A stretch of 64,000 bases of DNA, taken from the NCBI GenBank assembly GCA_037127315.1, contig JBBBDQ010001154.1, positions 1,762,501-1,826,500 on the forward strand, in the 5' to 3' direction. This DNA is from Ascarosepion bandense. Its lineage: Eukaryota; Mollusca; Cephalopoda; Sepiida; Sepiidae. The notes beneath the pieces are model-generated. The model did not search any database. It saw only the letters and a program-made list of their open reading frames with translations, and was not told the origin of the DNA. Shown in pieces: positions 33,005-43,918 of this stretch (position 1 is the first letter of the stretch; each line of letters begins with the position of its first letter). The translations under genes and the position numbers were made by a program.

Positions 33005-35247
33005 CCTCTGCGCCCGACGCCTGTCAAGTCTCGCAGCTTTGCCCTCTCGGCAACTCCGACCACGCTGTAGTCTCCCTCAGTATTTCTTTCCAATCTCACT
33101 CCCCCCAGGATCCCCCTACTCATAGAACCTCCTACCTCTACCAAAAAGCTGACTGGGATGCCTTTCGCGATTTCCTCTGCGACGTCCCCTGGGGAAAAGT
33201 GTTTGACCTATCAGTTGATGACTGTGCCTCTGAGGTCTCGTCATGGGTGAAAGCTGGCATTGATGCCTTCATACCCACCAGGAAGTATTGCTTAAAACCT
33301 CATTCCTCTCCGTGGTTCTCTCCGGCCTGCTCAGCCGCCATTGCCCACAGGAACCATTACTTCCATCTATTCCAGAGACAGCCAACTGATCACAATAGGC
33401 GCCTGTTCACATCCGCTCGCAGTGAGTGCAAGAGAACCCTAAATGACGCCAAACAGTTGTTTGCGGAGAGAATGCGACAGCACATAGCTGACCGCAAGTT
33501 CGGCTCCAAGGACTATTGGAGGATTTGTAAACGGGTGCTCAACAATAGGAAATCCTCAATACCTCCCTTAATCCATGGATTTGACGTTCTCACGTCATCT
33601 GCTGAGAAAGCTGAGTGCTTTGCCCGCAGATTCTCATCCAACTCCACACTCGACTCGTCCGGAGTGCACCCACCCGACTTCCCTATTAGAACTGAGGCCA
33701 AACTGCATGACGTATATATTACCCCGACAATAGTATCCAGAGTAATTTCAAAACTCGACCCCCATAAGGCGTGTGGAGACGATGGAATCCCGGTGATAGT
33801 CCTTAAGAGGTGTGTCCCTGAACTTTCCCCTGTCCTCTCTAAACTGTTTAACTACTGCCTTTCTGCTTCCTGCTTTCCTGCATGCTGGAAATTCTCCTCA
33901 GTCGTTCCTGTCTTTAAGAACTGTGGTGAACCCTCGGACCCATCCAACTATCGCCCGATCAGTCTTCTACCAATATTCGGGAAAGTGTTCGAGGCTATAA
34001 TAAATGCTGAAATAGTTCATCATCTCACCGCCCACAAACTGTTCTCCGACAGGCAATATGGATTCCGATTTGACAGGTCCACAGCCGACCTGCTAACTAC
34101 TGTAACGGAGTACATGCTACAGGCCCTTGATGAGTCTGACGAGGCTCGCGCGGTTGCTCTGGATATCTCCAAGGCTTTCGACAGGGTTTGGCACCCTGGC
34201 CTCCTATGCAAACTACGCGGTTATGGTATTACCGGTCGCCTGCTTGACCTAATCCAATCTTTCTTAAATAACCGCAAAATGAAGGTCGTTCTGAATGGGC
34301 GTGCCTCTTCGTCCTACAGCACGAATGCTGGTGTCCCACAAGGCTCTATCCTGGGCCCAACGCTCTTCCTTATTTTCATCAACGACCTCCCAGATGAGAT
34401 CAGGTCCCAAGTAGGCATCTACGCAGATGACACTACAATATACTCCCGCTCCAGTAAGAAACCTGTCGTGGCGGACAGACAAAATCTCGCTGCTGACCTT
34501 GAGCGGGATCTACACTCTGTGGTGAACTGGGGCAAGAAGTGGCTTGTCAACTTCAATTCCTCGAAGACCAAGCTGTTGTCTGTCAACCATTACAGGCAAC
34601 CTCTTCTGCCTCCCATAAGCATGGACCAGATGATTCTCCCGGAGAGTAATACACTACGCCTCCTCGGACTTACCCTGTCCTCAGACCTCAAATGGAAGCA
34701 CTATATTGAATCCATAGCAAAATCTACTGCTAAGAAGATTGGGTCACTATGTCGATCCAGGATGTTTTTTCCACCTGAATCCATCCTGCATATATACAAG
34801 TCAACCATCCGTCCGTGCATGGAGTACTGCTGCCATTTATGGTCAGGTGCCCCTGCCGTTCTCCTCAGTGTTCTCGACAAGCTCCAAAGGAGAGTCTGTA
34901 ATGTGATAGGTTCTGATCTGGCGACTCGTCTGCAGCCACTTTCCCATCGTCGAAATGTGGCCTCCCTCTGTCTCTTCTATAAATACCTTCATGGCTTCTG
35001 CTCGGATGAGCTTAAGTCACTGATGCCTCCTCAACAGGTGTTTACCCGTTCAACCAGACTGGCAACTGGGTCCCACCCATTCACAGTCAGGTTAGCCAAA
35101 CGCAGACGACAATTCTACTCCAGCAGCTTCCTCTCTCGCACTTCCCGCCTGTGGAACTCACTCCCGTATTCTTGCTTTCCTGACGGCTACGACCTCCAGA
35201 AATTTAAAAGCAAAGTTAATACTCACCTACTAACCACTGGCCTCTAG
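33005..35247 (+). CDS. Jockey-like LINE ORF2 protein, N-terminally truncated (open)
   Basis: Open without stop to TAG at 35245; the frame extends upstream to 32947 but those first ~20 codons are RTE-derived. Domain order (residues counted from 32947): the end of an APE-type endonuclease, with the Ser-Asp-His motif NSDHAVV at residues 36-42; a linker; the reverse transcriptase with LDISKAFDRVWH (motif A Asp, residue 406), AGVPQGSILGPTLF (motif B) and YADDTTIY (catalytic, residues 492-499, codons 34420-34443); then thumb and a C-terminal domain with LDKLQRRVCNVIG and FLSRTSRLWNSLPYSC. The RT would copy its RNA at a nicked target. Lacking most of the endonuclease and any ORF1, it is not autonomous. 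Clade (Jockey/CR1-like group) is by motif impression. Confidence 0.85.
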
Positions 35248-35462
35248 CTCTCTCCCCTCCCCTGTATAACCTTCCCTTTCTCTCCGCCCATGTACCTGTC
35301 ATTGCACCTGCTTTCTCAGTTTTCTATTGTTCCTTTCTAACTAGCTTGTACTCCTCACTCTTTTCTAATTAATCTTTCTACATTTATGTAACCCCCTGCA
35401 CATCAGTGGCGTTTCTGCCTTGCTCGGGGTGAAATGATTAAAAAAAAAAAAAAAAAAAAAAA
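33005..35462 (+). mobile_element. Jockey-like LINE, 5'-truncated, with poly(A)
   Basis: Begins inside the endonuclease domain (junction with RTE sequence near 33000-33005), carries an uninterrupted ORF2, a 3' UTR (35248-35439) with TGTAACCCCCTGCACATCAG and CTTGCTCGGGGTGAAATGAT, and a 23-base poly(A) (35440-35462). It is the best preserved LINE in the window and the reference for the many tails elsewhere. The flanks gave no convincing target duplication. Confidence 0.88.
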
Positions 35463-35770
35463 TCTCGTTTACCGTTACAGTTTTCTGTAGGATCTTTTGT
35501 AGTTTCCTTCCCGTGTCTGCTATCAACACAGCGTCATATGTGTATCTCATATTGTTAAGGTTGAGACCGCCAATAATGAATCCTGATAGGACTACTAATA
35601 TCCTCAGAATTGCTTCGCTGTATAGCTTGAATAGATCCGGTAAGAAAACACATCCTTGTCTTACGCGTCTTTCTCTTTTATATCTGCTAAATTCATTATC
35701 TGTCCACATTCATGAGGTTTGTTGCCAGTATAGGTTCTTGATTGTTGTAATGCGAGTGGGTCCGTGACGT

Positions 35771-35903
35771 CAAAAATGATGGCAACATATTTATATCGAT
35801 ATGCCGTCTAATATGACGGTAACATACATATCAATGTACCTACTATTGCGTATGTTACAATAAAACATAAGAAAAAAAAATCCAAACCCCCGAGTGTTAG
35901 AGG

Positions 35904-35952
<49 letters not shown>

Positions 35953-36171
35953 CAAATAGATCTGTTTCGCTGCATTACAGCTCATCAGTACTGTTAGACA
36001 TCCGATTGCTTTTTACCCAGGATTGAAACTCGACCGAACCGGCGTCAGTTGGCGATTCTACCTCTGAGTTATGGGCGCTCGGTAAAAGGAGGCAGACTTT
36101 TTAGTGTGTATATTATCATTATACACGCCTAATAGCCAGAGTGCTCTAATTTATTACTGAATGAGCGATGC

Positions 36172-36206
<35 letters not shown>

Positions 36207-36229
36207 GTCCATCGAGGCAGCAGATAATT
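35771..36229. other. No gene; (TA)n tracts
   Basis: Unassigned DNA with TA microsatellites at 35910-35949 and 36172-36203. No coding signal. Confidence 0.6.
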
Positions 36230-36832
36230 TTCTAAACATATACTGTTAAATATAAGAGACAATGAATGTCCTATTATGTTTAATCATGAGCCGTTCTAAA
36301 CATCGTATTTTGGCTTTAATTTCGGGTGAAAATAAAGAAAATATTCTCCAACATTTGGATCATTTTTTATTAAGTTGGTTCTAAGCTTTCGGCTCACATG
36401 AGCCATCTTCAGAGAGCTTACAAGGACGTTAACATAAAAACATTTACCATCAGCGACAATTTTATCTTGTATTGACATAAAACTTTGCTAAGCAACAGCA
36501 ACAGTTACCAAAAATAGCAAACGCAGTTCGTAAATTTGTAATGCGGTTCTATGACGTCACACCGCGTGAGAGCTTAAAATGATAACAGAACCATATATTT
36601 AAATGCAATGTAATATGTTATGACCAGATTTAAACGTGATTTTATTAAGCGTGGGTTGTTTGGATTTAATGTAGATGGCCTCTAATATCTGAAGGTTCTT
36701 TTTACTGTGTGTATGAGTGAGGATTATTGTATTGTTGACTAAAATTTGTCTGATATTAGCCTTGTAGGTAAATACGATGTTTAGAACGGCTCATGATTAA
36801 CCATAATAGACATTCATTGTCTCTTATATTTT

Positions 36833-36835
<3 letters not shown>
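36230..36835 (-). pseudogene. Penelope-like GIY-YIG C-terminus with inverted tails
   Basis: On the minus strand 36760-36600 encodes the end of the nuclease (NIRQILVNNTIILTHTHSK, LQILEAIYIKSKQPTLNK), a close relative of the 15596-16042 copy. The 3' UTR follows to the hammerhead-like fold at 36382-36420 and the tail end ATTGTCTCTTATATTT at 36230-36270. At 36775-36830 the tail end occurs again in the opposite (plus) orientation, so the fragment is bracketed by inverted tails, with (TA)n outside. Confidence 0.8.
36382..36420 (-). ncRNA. Hammerhead-like fold, stem I missing
   Basis: Minus strand: TAAGCT (36420-36415), C, T, CTGAAGA (36412-36406), one extra T, GGCTC-ATGT-GAGCC (36404-36391), GAAA (36390-36387) and AGCTTA closing stem III of 6 bp with TAAGCT. 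Stems II (5 bp) and III (6 bp) are perfect and the core is CUGAAGA/GAAA, but only one base remains where stem I should be, so cleavage is unlikely. Confidence 0.5.
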
Positions 36836-36887
<52 letters not shown>

Positions 36888-37010
36888 TAGACAACATAAT
36901 TATGGCAAAAAATAAAATAATAAGGCACTGTTAAAGAGATTTAATAAGAGATTTATTAACTGGTAATAAATAGAATGAACTGAGCCGAAGCTGCTCAGGT
37001 GACAGGAGGG

Positions 37011-37058
<48 letters not shown>

Positions 37059-37137
37059 GTGAGAGAGAGAACGAGAGAGAGAAAGAGGATCTTTTGCCGA
37101 ATCTGCCAAGGTTACTGGGCCGTTCCAACAAATTCAC
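36836..37137. repeat. TA and GA microsatellites
   Basis: (TA)n at 36836-36886; (TA)n-(GA)n at 37012-37059 and a purine-rich GAGAG tract to 37087. Frames of poly-Ser/Leu across these are artefacts. Confidence 0.85.
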
Positions 37138-37432
37138 TCAGGTAAGTGGTGCCGTACGTGATAAACGCTGGAACGATCATATTTCGAAAGACTGACTGGG
37201 AAGAAAATTTTCCCGTAGTAGGTTGCTGTTACTTTCTGCGGTAGACTAGTCCCTAATCAAGGCTAGAGAACCCAATGTCTTGCTATTTAATCCATAGATA
37301 GAGGGAGAAGCAAGTTTTTTTTTCAAAAGGGTATTTGCTCGTAAGTGAATGCAACGAATTCGCATTGAATTCGAACTTGGCACTTCGATGTCTCGTTCAG
37401 GGCCGATATTCACGGCACCACAACGCGCATCC
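37138..37432 (-). repeat. tRNA-derived SINE, diverged
   Basis: Minus-strand head GGATGCGCGTTGTGGTGCCG, B-box-like AAGTTCGAATTC, central domain, and tail hairpin partly lost. More diverged than its neighbours. Confidence 0.8.
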
Positions 37433-38060
37433 AACAGATTACGAATTTATAAATCTGACATTTAGCAAAAATACCACATTTCTATGGACCCGTACTCGTC
37501 TTCATAAATTTTGCTTGTCATGTAAAATTGAATTCTATGACAGTCTTGTAACTTGACGCCATTGTGGCACACACCTTTTCTCTGACGCCGAATCTATGAA
37601 AAGAAATCGATGTGGTTACGCTAACTCACAAACAAAGAGCAGTTCAACAAAGTAAACAGTTTTGACGTCTTCTGAAGATCAATTTGAAAACTGCGCCATA
37701 TGGTGATCTTTTACTTGGTGATCTTTTTTAGTTTAGTTTGGTTAAGGTGAGTCATACAGTGACTGAGATAAGGATAGAGTGAAATAGAGGAGAGAGAGAG
37801 AAAGCGTAGGAGAGGAAGGGAAGATAAGGAGAGATATTGAGAGAGAGAGAGAGAGAGTGGATGAAAGAGAGAGTGTGAGAAAGAGAGCTTCATTATTCTG
37901 TGTTTACATGAGCGCTTCTAATATTCTATTCGCTACGCGTCTTACATCCGTCTGTTCATATTAATGTTTCTCCGTCAACACGTAAAAAGCGACAATGGTT
38001 AGAGAGATGCAGTCAAAGTAATATAATTTATGATGTAGAAGCATAGCAGGTTAATGAAAA
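37433..38060. other. No gene; GA-rich tract
   Basis: 37785-37895 is rich in GAGAGA. The rest is unassigned. Confidence 0.55.
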
Positions 38061-38460
38061 GAGAGTCGTATTGAGGAACCGGAGAGCCGAGTTCGAATTC
38101 CATTCAAGTTCTTTACACTAGAGAAAGATTTGTGTTCATCTATTCTTCCACGTTGTGCGTTGTGGTGCATTGGATATCGGCTCGGAACGAGAAATCGGGG
38201 AGCCGAGTTCGAATTCCAGCTGAATTCATTGCATTCACTTACGCGCAAATACCCTTGGGAAAGGTATTAATCCGTCTATTTCTTCCAGTTATGGGTTAAA
38301 TAACAGGACAGATTGGGTTCTATAGCCTTGGCTGGCAACCAGTCTACCGCAGAAAGCAATGGCAACCTACTACGGGATAATCTTCTGCCCAGTCAGTCAT
38401 GTCTCTTTCGAGCCATGATCGCCCAAGCGTGTATCATGTATGGCACTTAACTGACTGACT
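38061..38460 (+). repeat. Partial plus full tRNA-derived SINE
   Basis: 38075-38105 is a scrap of the tRNA head (GAGCCGAGTTCGAATTCCAT). 38150-38460 is a full-length plus-strand copy: GTGCGTTGTGGTGCATTGGA, GAGTTCGAATTCCAGC, central domain, and terminal hairpin GTCATGTCTCTTTCGAGCCA. Confidence 0.88.
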
Positions 38461-38619
38461 GATTCTTCCATTAGCTATGGGTAAAGAGCAGGACATATTG
38501 TGCTCTATAATTGGACAATAAATTGAATAACAATAATCCTACCCACAAAAAGAAAAACTGATGGTCTAGTGTACGAAGGGCAACGTAAATTATATTTCTT
38601 GTTCTTCCACTTTAAGCCA

Positions 38620-39220
38620 GGAGTTGTAGAGGGGCCAGTTGGTCAAAAGATTAGGAGGAACCAACAGGTAAGAAGTTGGATAAGGTTCAATAAGTAAGGC
38701 GTTGGAGCAGGGCCAGTAGGTAAGAGGTTAGAGAAGGACCAGCAGGTGAGTAGTAGGAGAGGTGCCAGAAGATCAGGTGCTGGAAACGGGCGAGCATATC
38801 ACGAGTTTGAGTGAGGCTAATAACTCAGGGGTTAATTCAGGGCAAATAGGTGAGAAACTGGAAAGGTACCAGTAAGTCAGGAGTTGAACAAGAGTAAGTA
38901 GGTAAGGAACTGGAAAAGGGTCAGTAAGTCAGGAGTTAGAGAAGAGCCAGTAGATCAGAAGTTGAATAGGTGTCATTAGGTGAAGAGTTGAAGAAGTGCC
39001 AGTAGTTCAGTTGTAAGAGGAAAGCCAATAGGGAAGGAGTTTGAGAAAGGCAAGTAGGTAATGAGTTGGAGAGTGGCCAATAGGTCAGGAGTTGGTATAG
39101 TGCCAGTAGGCGAAGAGTTGGAGAAAGGCCAGCAGTTCAGGAGACGGAGAGGGGCCAGTGTGTAATGATTTGGAGAAGTGTCAGTGAATGAGAATTTAGA
39201 GAAGGGTCAGTAGGTCTGTA

Positions 39221-39287
<67 letters not shown>

Positions 39288-40205
39288 GCAGGTAAAGAGT
39301 TAGGGCTAGTAGTTAAGTTGTTGAAAAGGAGCCAGTAGGTCATGAGTTAAAGTACCCGTAGATCATGATTTGGAGAAGGGCTAATAGGTCAGGATTCAGA
39401 GATGTACAAGTAGTTAAGAAGTTGGAGAAGGTACGGTAGACAAAGAGTTGAACAAGAGCCGGTAAGTAAGGTGTTGGATAGGAGCCAGCAGGTCAAGAAT
39501 AGGGCAAGTGTCAGTAGATCATGATATGGAGAAGAGGTAGTAGGTCAGCAGTTGTAGACGGGTCAGTAGGCCAGGAGTTGGAGAAGATCGAGTAGATCAG
39601 GAGTCGGAGAGGTACAAGTAGGTCAGGTGTTGGAGAATTTCCAGCAAGTAAGGACCTGTAAGATGTTGGAGATGGGGCCAGGAGGCCACGAGTTGGACAA
39701 GGGCTAGTAACTCATGAGTTGTAGACAGATCAGTAGGTCAGGAGTTATAGATGTGCCAGTAGGTCAGTAGTTAGAGAAGATTTAGTAAGTCAGGAGTTGT
39801 AGAGGGGCCCAGTAGGTCAGTAGTTGGAGAAGGGTCAGTAAGTTAGAAGTTAGAGAGTTGCCAATAGGTGAGGAATTAGAGAAAGGCTAATGTCAGGAGG
39901 TGGAGAGAGGCTAATAGTTAAGATGTTGGAGAGTGTTAGTAGGTAAAGAGCTAGAAAAGAGCCAGTAGGCAGAGCCAGTAGATAAAGTTTTGGAGAAGTG
40001 CCAGTACGTTACCAGTTAGGACAGGGCCGGTAAATAAAGAGTGGGGCTAGCAGGTCAATAGTTGAAGAAGGTTTAGTAAGTCAGGAGTTAGAGAGGTGTC
40101 TGTAGTTCAAGAGTTGGAGAGAAGCCAGTTGGTTAGAAGCATGTATAGGGTGATTAGATCAGTAGTTCGAGAAGTGCTAGTATGTCAGGAGTTGGAGAGT
40201 GGCCA
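38620..40205 (+). repeat. Degenerate ~26-bp minisatellite, ~1.6 kb
   Basis: About 60 loose repeats of a consensus like GGCCAGTAGGTCAGGAGTTG plus GAGAAG. Units vary in length by a few bases and diverge strongly, so the array is old. It is interrupted by a pure (GA)n tract (39228-39285). No frame stays open through it. Confidence 0.85.
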
Positions 40206-40259
40206 AATTATTTGAAAGTCTCCTGAAAAGATCATGAGGAAGAAGAATCAATGTCTGCT

Positions 40260-40480
40260 TCTTCTGCTCTTAGCTTTCCTCAACGATTGAAGCAGCCGAG
40301 GGATGAAGGAAAAATAAAAATGATAATGTAGATATCTTAAAAGAAATAAATTACTGAAAAGTAATTGAAACTCACCTGAAGCGAGCTGAATGTGTAATGC
40401 TCCTCATGCCAATAACATTTCTACCGAGCTTCTCTACGGTTCCTCAACGATTGAAGCAGCCGAGAGATAAAAATGATAAT
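40260..40480. repeat. Direct duplication flanking a Helitron
   Basis: CCTCAACGATTGAAGCAGCC occurs at 40278-40297 and at 40442-40461, followed in both by AAAAATGATAAT-like sequence. The first copy continues GTAGATATCTTAAAAG; the second resumes after the Helitron as TTTGAAATATCTTAAAG (41196 on), so the first copy preserves the empty site. Confidence 0.75.
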
Positions 40481-41195
40481 CTAAACTTATTTATAAATGG
40501 AACTTTGTCTGTGTGTGTGTGTGTGTTTGTGTGTCCGTTACCTATACACTCCGAAACGGCTGAACCGATTTTCTTGAAAATTTACACAGTTGTACTATAA
40601 GCGTCTGTGGGTGTTCTTAGCTAGGTTTTGTGATAGGTACCCCCGATAAATATCGAAAATCGATAATCGAAAAAATCGGGTTATAGAAGACGTGGCCCGA
40701 TTTTAATCAAATTTGATACACACATAAACAAAGAAACGATATTCAGAAGTTTCAAGGTTGTAGTTCTTACAATAGTGCTGAAAATCGATTATATATATAT
40801 ATATATAAAAGGCAAGATGCTTGTGTGTGTGTGTGTGTTTATCTGCCTGTCTGTATTTTTTGCAGCCCTTTTATTTTAGTTTTTGCTTCGGGTTTGGCTC
40901 TAAGTAGGTATAATTGTAGTTCTTAGTCTCAGCCATGATGCCATTTACTCAGAGGACTTATTTAGCCTTCAAAATTCAGTTTACGACGAAAAAAACTTAT
41001 TTGATATCGATACCAGGAAATCAAAATTTGACTTACATGCATTAATTTTTCTTTCAGTCTACGGTTTCGCTTTAACTGGAAACAACTATTGATTTTTAGT
41101 CTTTCGTACCAACGTTCAAAAAGTCTGAGCTCCAGGACCATGGAGTAGTTTTAAAGCTTTCATTACACCCGTGCAACGCCGGGCTATACTGCTAG
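40480..41195 (+). mobile_element. Non-autonomous Helitron (716 bp)
   Basis: TC at 40480-40481 after A 40479; hairpin ACCCGTGCAACGCCGGGC; CTAG at 41192-41195 before T 41196. Same long subtype as 2155-2875 (both have TTTTAGTTTTTGCTTCGGGT and ATCGATACCAGGAAATCAAA). Confidence 0.9.
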
Positions 41196-41196
41196 T

Positions 41197-41839
41197 TTGA
41201 AATATCTTAAAGCTTACAAGAACAGAATTGCGTCATATATGAGTTGGAGTGGCCCAGTCTTCACTTTCAAGTCAGTTTTGGTAGAATTCAAGATCGTGAA
41301 GGATTTTCTACCCTACAACCCCTTTCCTCAAATACACAAGAATATTGCTATTCTATCTCTATTGTCATGGATTATGTTCTGACAAGTTACATTCCTTAGT
41401 TCTATCAATCCAGACCTTTACAGTTAGTACGCGTCCTACCAAATCCATTTTTATTCCATTTTAAAGGAGGCAGTTCTATTTGACCGCTTGTTTCCAAGAA
41501 CTGCTACTTTGTAAAAGTCTATCACCAGAGGGTACTTACTCAAACACCAGAATACTGACCAATTCACGTGTACGCACAACTGTTATCATTATAAAACCAC
41601 CTTCTCCTATAGTACGATAAAAAGATTTCGGCTCCCGCCAATCAAAATCTCCTTTATTTATATTGTTTCAACAGACACGGCTATTCAACTTCATTCAATA
41701 TCTCAAGTAAATCTTGTATATACGAACCGTCGTTAAATAAGCTGGGGAAATGCTCAGTTCCTTGTACGACTCAAACACCCAACTCCACCAACTAGGTTCT
41801 GTCTTTACAATAGGTCAATTAAAACGTAAATAGGGTCAG
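41197..41839. other. No recognisable feature
   Basis: AT-rich sequence without coding or repeat signal that I can name. Confidence 0.5.
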
Positions 41840-42464
41840 TCAGTCAAGTGCCATACATGATACACACTTAGGCAATCATGTCTGGAAAGAGACATGATTG
41901 ACTGGGCAAAAAATTATCCCGCAGTAGGTTGCCATTACTTTCTGCGGTAGACTGGCTGCTAGCCGAAGGCTATAGAACCCAATCTGTTCTATTATTTGAC
42001 CCATAACTGGAGGAAGAAGAAATAGATTATATTACATTATTATATTAAGTATAATAGTGGGGGATCAGTTTATTACTTCATAACAATAGAAAACCGATCC
42101 CCCACTTTATGCCCAGTAGACGTTTAAATTATGTTTTTCAACAATTATATTCAGTCCGTCAGTTAAGTGCCATACGTGATACACATTCGGGCGATCATGT
42201 CACGAAAGAGTCATAACTGACTTGGCAGAAGATCATCCCGGAGTAGGTGTCCATTGCTTTCTGCGGTAGACTGGTTGCCAGCCAAGGCTATAGATCCCAA
42301 TCTGTCCTGTCATTTAACCCATAGCTGAAGGAAAGAGATGGATTAATACCTTTCCCAAGGGTATCTGCGCTTAAGTGAATGCAACGAATTTTAACTGGAA
42401 TTCGAACTCACCTCCCCAATTTTCCGTTCCGATCCGATATCCACTGCACCACAACGCACATCCA
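41840..42464 (-). repeat. Composite: partial SINE, GGGGGATC hairpin, full SINE
   Basis: Same arrangement as 21540-22137. The hairpin arms are AGTGGGGGATCAGTTT (42056-42071) and AAACCGATCCCCCACT (42091-42106), one mismatch over 16 bp with a 19-base loop. The full SINE (42153-42464, minus) has head GGATGTGCGTTGTGGTGCAG. Confidence 0.85.
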
Positions 42465-42975
42465 GGTATGGGGTACTCCTGCTATATTTGAGCTAAGGAT
42501 TTCCGGTCTCCATTTTCCAGACTTCATAGAGTTCAAAATTGTCTACGTCACCTTGTGTGTGATGAATTATTTTAAACGCTGCAACCTTTTTTCAAAAGGC
42601 GAAACGTTGCAAGTCTCACGCTACCTTATCGATGAAAAATATTCTGACGAGTTACATTCCTCAATTCTGTTAGTTCAGGTCCTCACTTAATGATGGTCAA
42701 GTAGCACTTACCCACAACATCGTGTCTACAATGACAACTATATTAATTAAAATGGATACACTATTTTAAAATAATTAAAGTATATCGATTCCATAGGTTG
42801 CGAAGTAAAGAAAAAAAAACAGCCAGTGTCTTCTTATTGAAAGTCGGATTATTACACGTATTTTTGTTACCCAGAGTTTAATTGTGAGTACCTGTTTTGT
42901 TACCTGTCTTCGTCGCGCATTTGTGAACTTTTGTTGAATTTTTGTGTTTGTGGGGGGGGGGGGGGCAAGTCAATA

Positions 42976-43864
42976 ATGGCTTTGTCTCCCCAACCGTCTA
43001 CTTCTGCTTAGGGCATGCCGGCGGTAACTCCTTCACCGTCGGTGTGGAAAAATGCCCCTCTTAAAAAAGACTCAAAATACTACCTGCAAATGCAGGAAAA
43101 ATATAAAGAATTCATAAAAGACAATGAATTACTTGTTATACCGGAAGTCGTCAACGTTATGGCGAAGAAGACAATCTCCCTGCTAACACGAAAATTTATT
43201 GCTGTCAGTAGGGAGAACATGGAAGAAGCATTAAAGATTCTTCACATTGTCCCTTGTGTGTTAGCAAGGAGGTCCCGAGCGATGTGGGACATTCTACTGA
43301 GCTCGGAAGGAGAGGCAAAGTATCTGGCTGGAAGTGTAATGACAGCCAAAGGTATTCGGTTTCAGACCGAATACCTGGGTACAAGAAAGACCAAAGTGAC
43401 CATACATGGTGTGCCCGTAGAGGTTTCCTGTGATCACGTGGGTGCCTTTTTCGCAACTTTTGGAGCGGTGGAGGAGGTGGCACGTATGAGGAGCAAGGCG
43501 GAGATAGCCACAGAAGATATGAATGTTAGCATTGTGCTGGACAGGGAAAAAGGTCCCGGATATTCTCATATACGGTGGAAGAAGATTGTTTGTGGTGGTG
43601 GAGGGAAGAAAGCCGCATTGCTGGGCGTCTGGCATGGCTGGTCACACGTTCAAGATGTGCCCAAAAAGGAACCCGGAAGTGACACCAGAAACACCGCCGG
43701 TGTCAAAAGCACCAGCCACCCAGGAGGAAAAGACGGATGCAAAAAGCGGTGAATGGACGGAGGTGGTTAGGAGGGGGAAGAAAGTTGCTTTCCCTCCTCA
43801 GCAACATGAAAAATCACCATCCCCCGAAAAGAAGAAGCCTCGCAAAGAGGCAAAGCAGCAGTAA
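42976..43864 (+). pseudogene. Tx1-like LINE ORF1 (RNA-binding protein), broken
   Basis: Probable start ATG 42976; codon 12 is a stop (TAG 43009-43011), and a frameshift lies in the A-rich stretch near 43547-43552, after which the reading continues in the next frame to TAA 43862. Recognisable: an RRM-like segment with VTIHGVPVEVSCDHVGAFFA, and a CCHC zinc knuckle at 43619-43660. In the knuckle, the second Cys is Ser (TCT 43628-43630) while Cys, His and Cys remain. The C-terminus is Lys/Pro-rich (KSPSPEKKKPRKEAKQQ). Such proteins coat LINE RNA. Three separate defects show that the copy is inactive. Confidence 0.85.
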
Positions 43865-43918
43865 TTTTTTTCTGCTTTCTTTTTCAGGTCTAAATAGATA
43901 TCAATTAAGTTAGCCAGT

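Larger units (their letters stand above)
30600..35770 (-). pseudogene. RTE-like LINE split by three Jockey LINEs
   Basis: Minus-strand RTE pieces lie at 30605-30715, 31210-31724, 32835-33004 and 35463-35770. The last encodes RVRQGCVFLPDLFKLYSEAI (RT motif B; RQGCVLSPDLFNLY is usual) and NNMRYTYDAVLIADT, where the catalytic Y/F-ADD has become YTYD, so it is dead. The pieces between are Jockey insertions (30725-31200 minus, 31724-32832 minus, 33005-35462 plus). A ~50-bp RTE segment (ATTTCTAATTTTATTTTGGG ...) appears on both sides of the second insertion (31676-31725 and 32918-32967). Confidence 0.72.
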
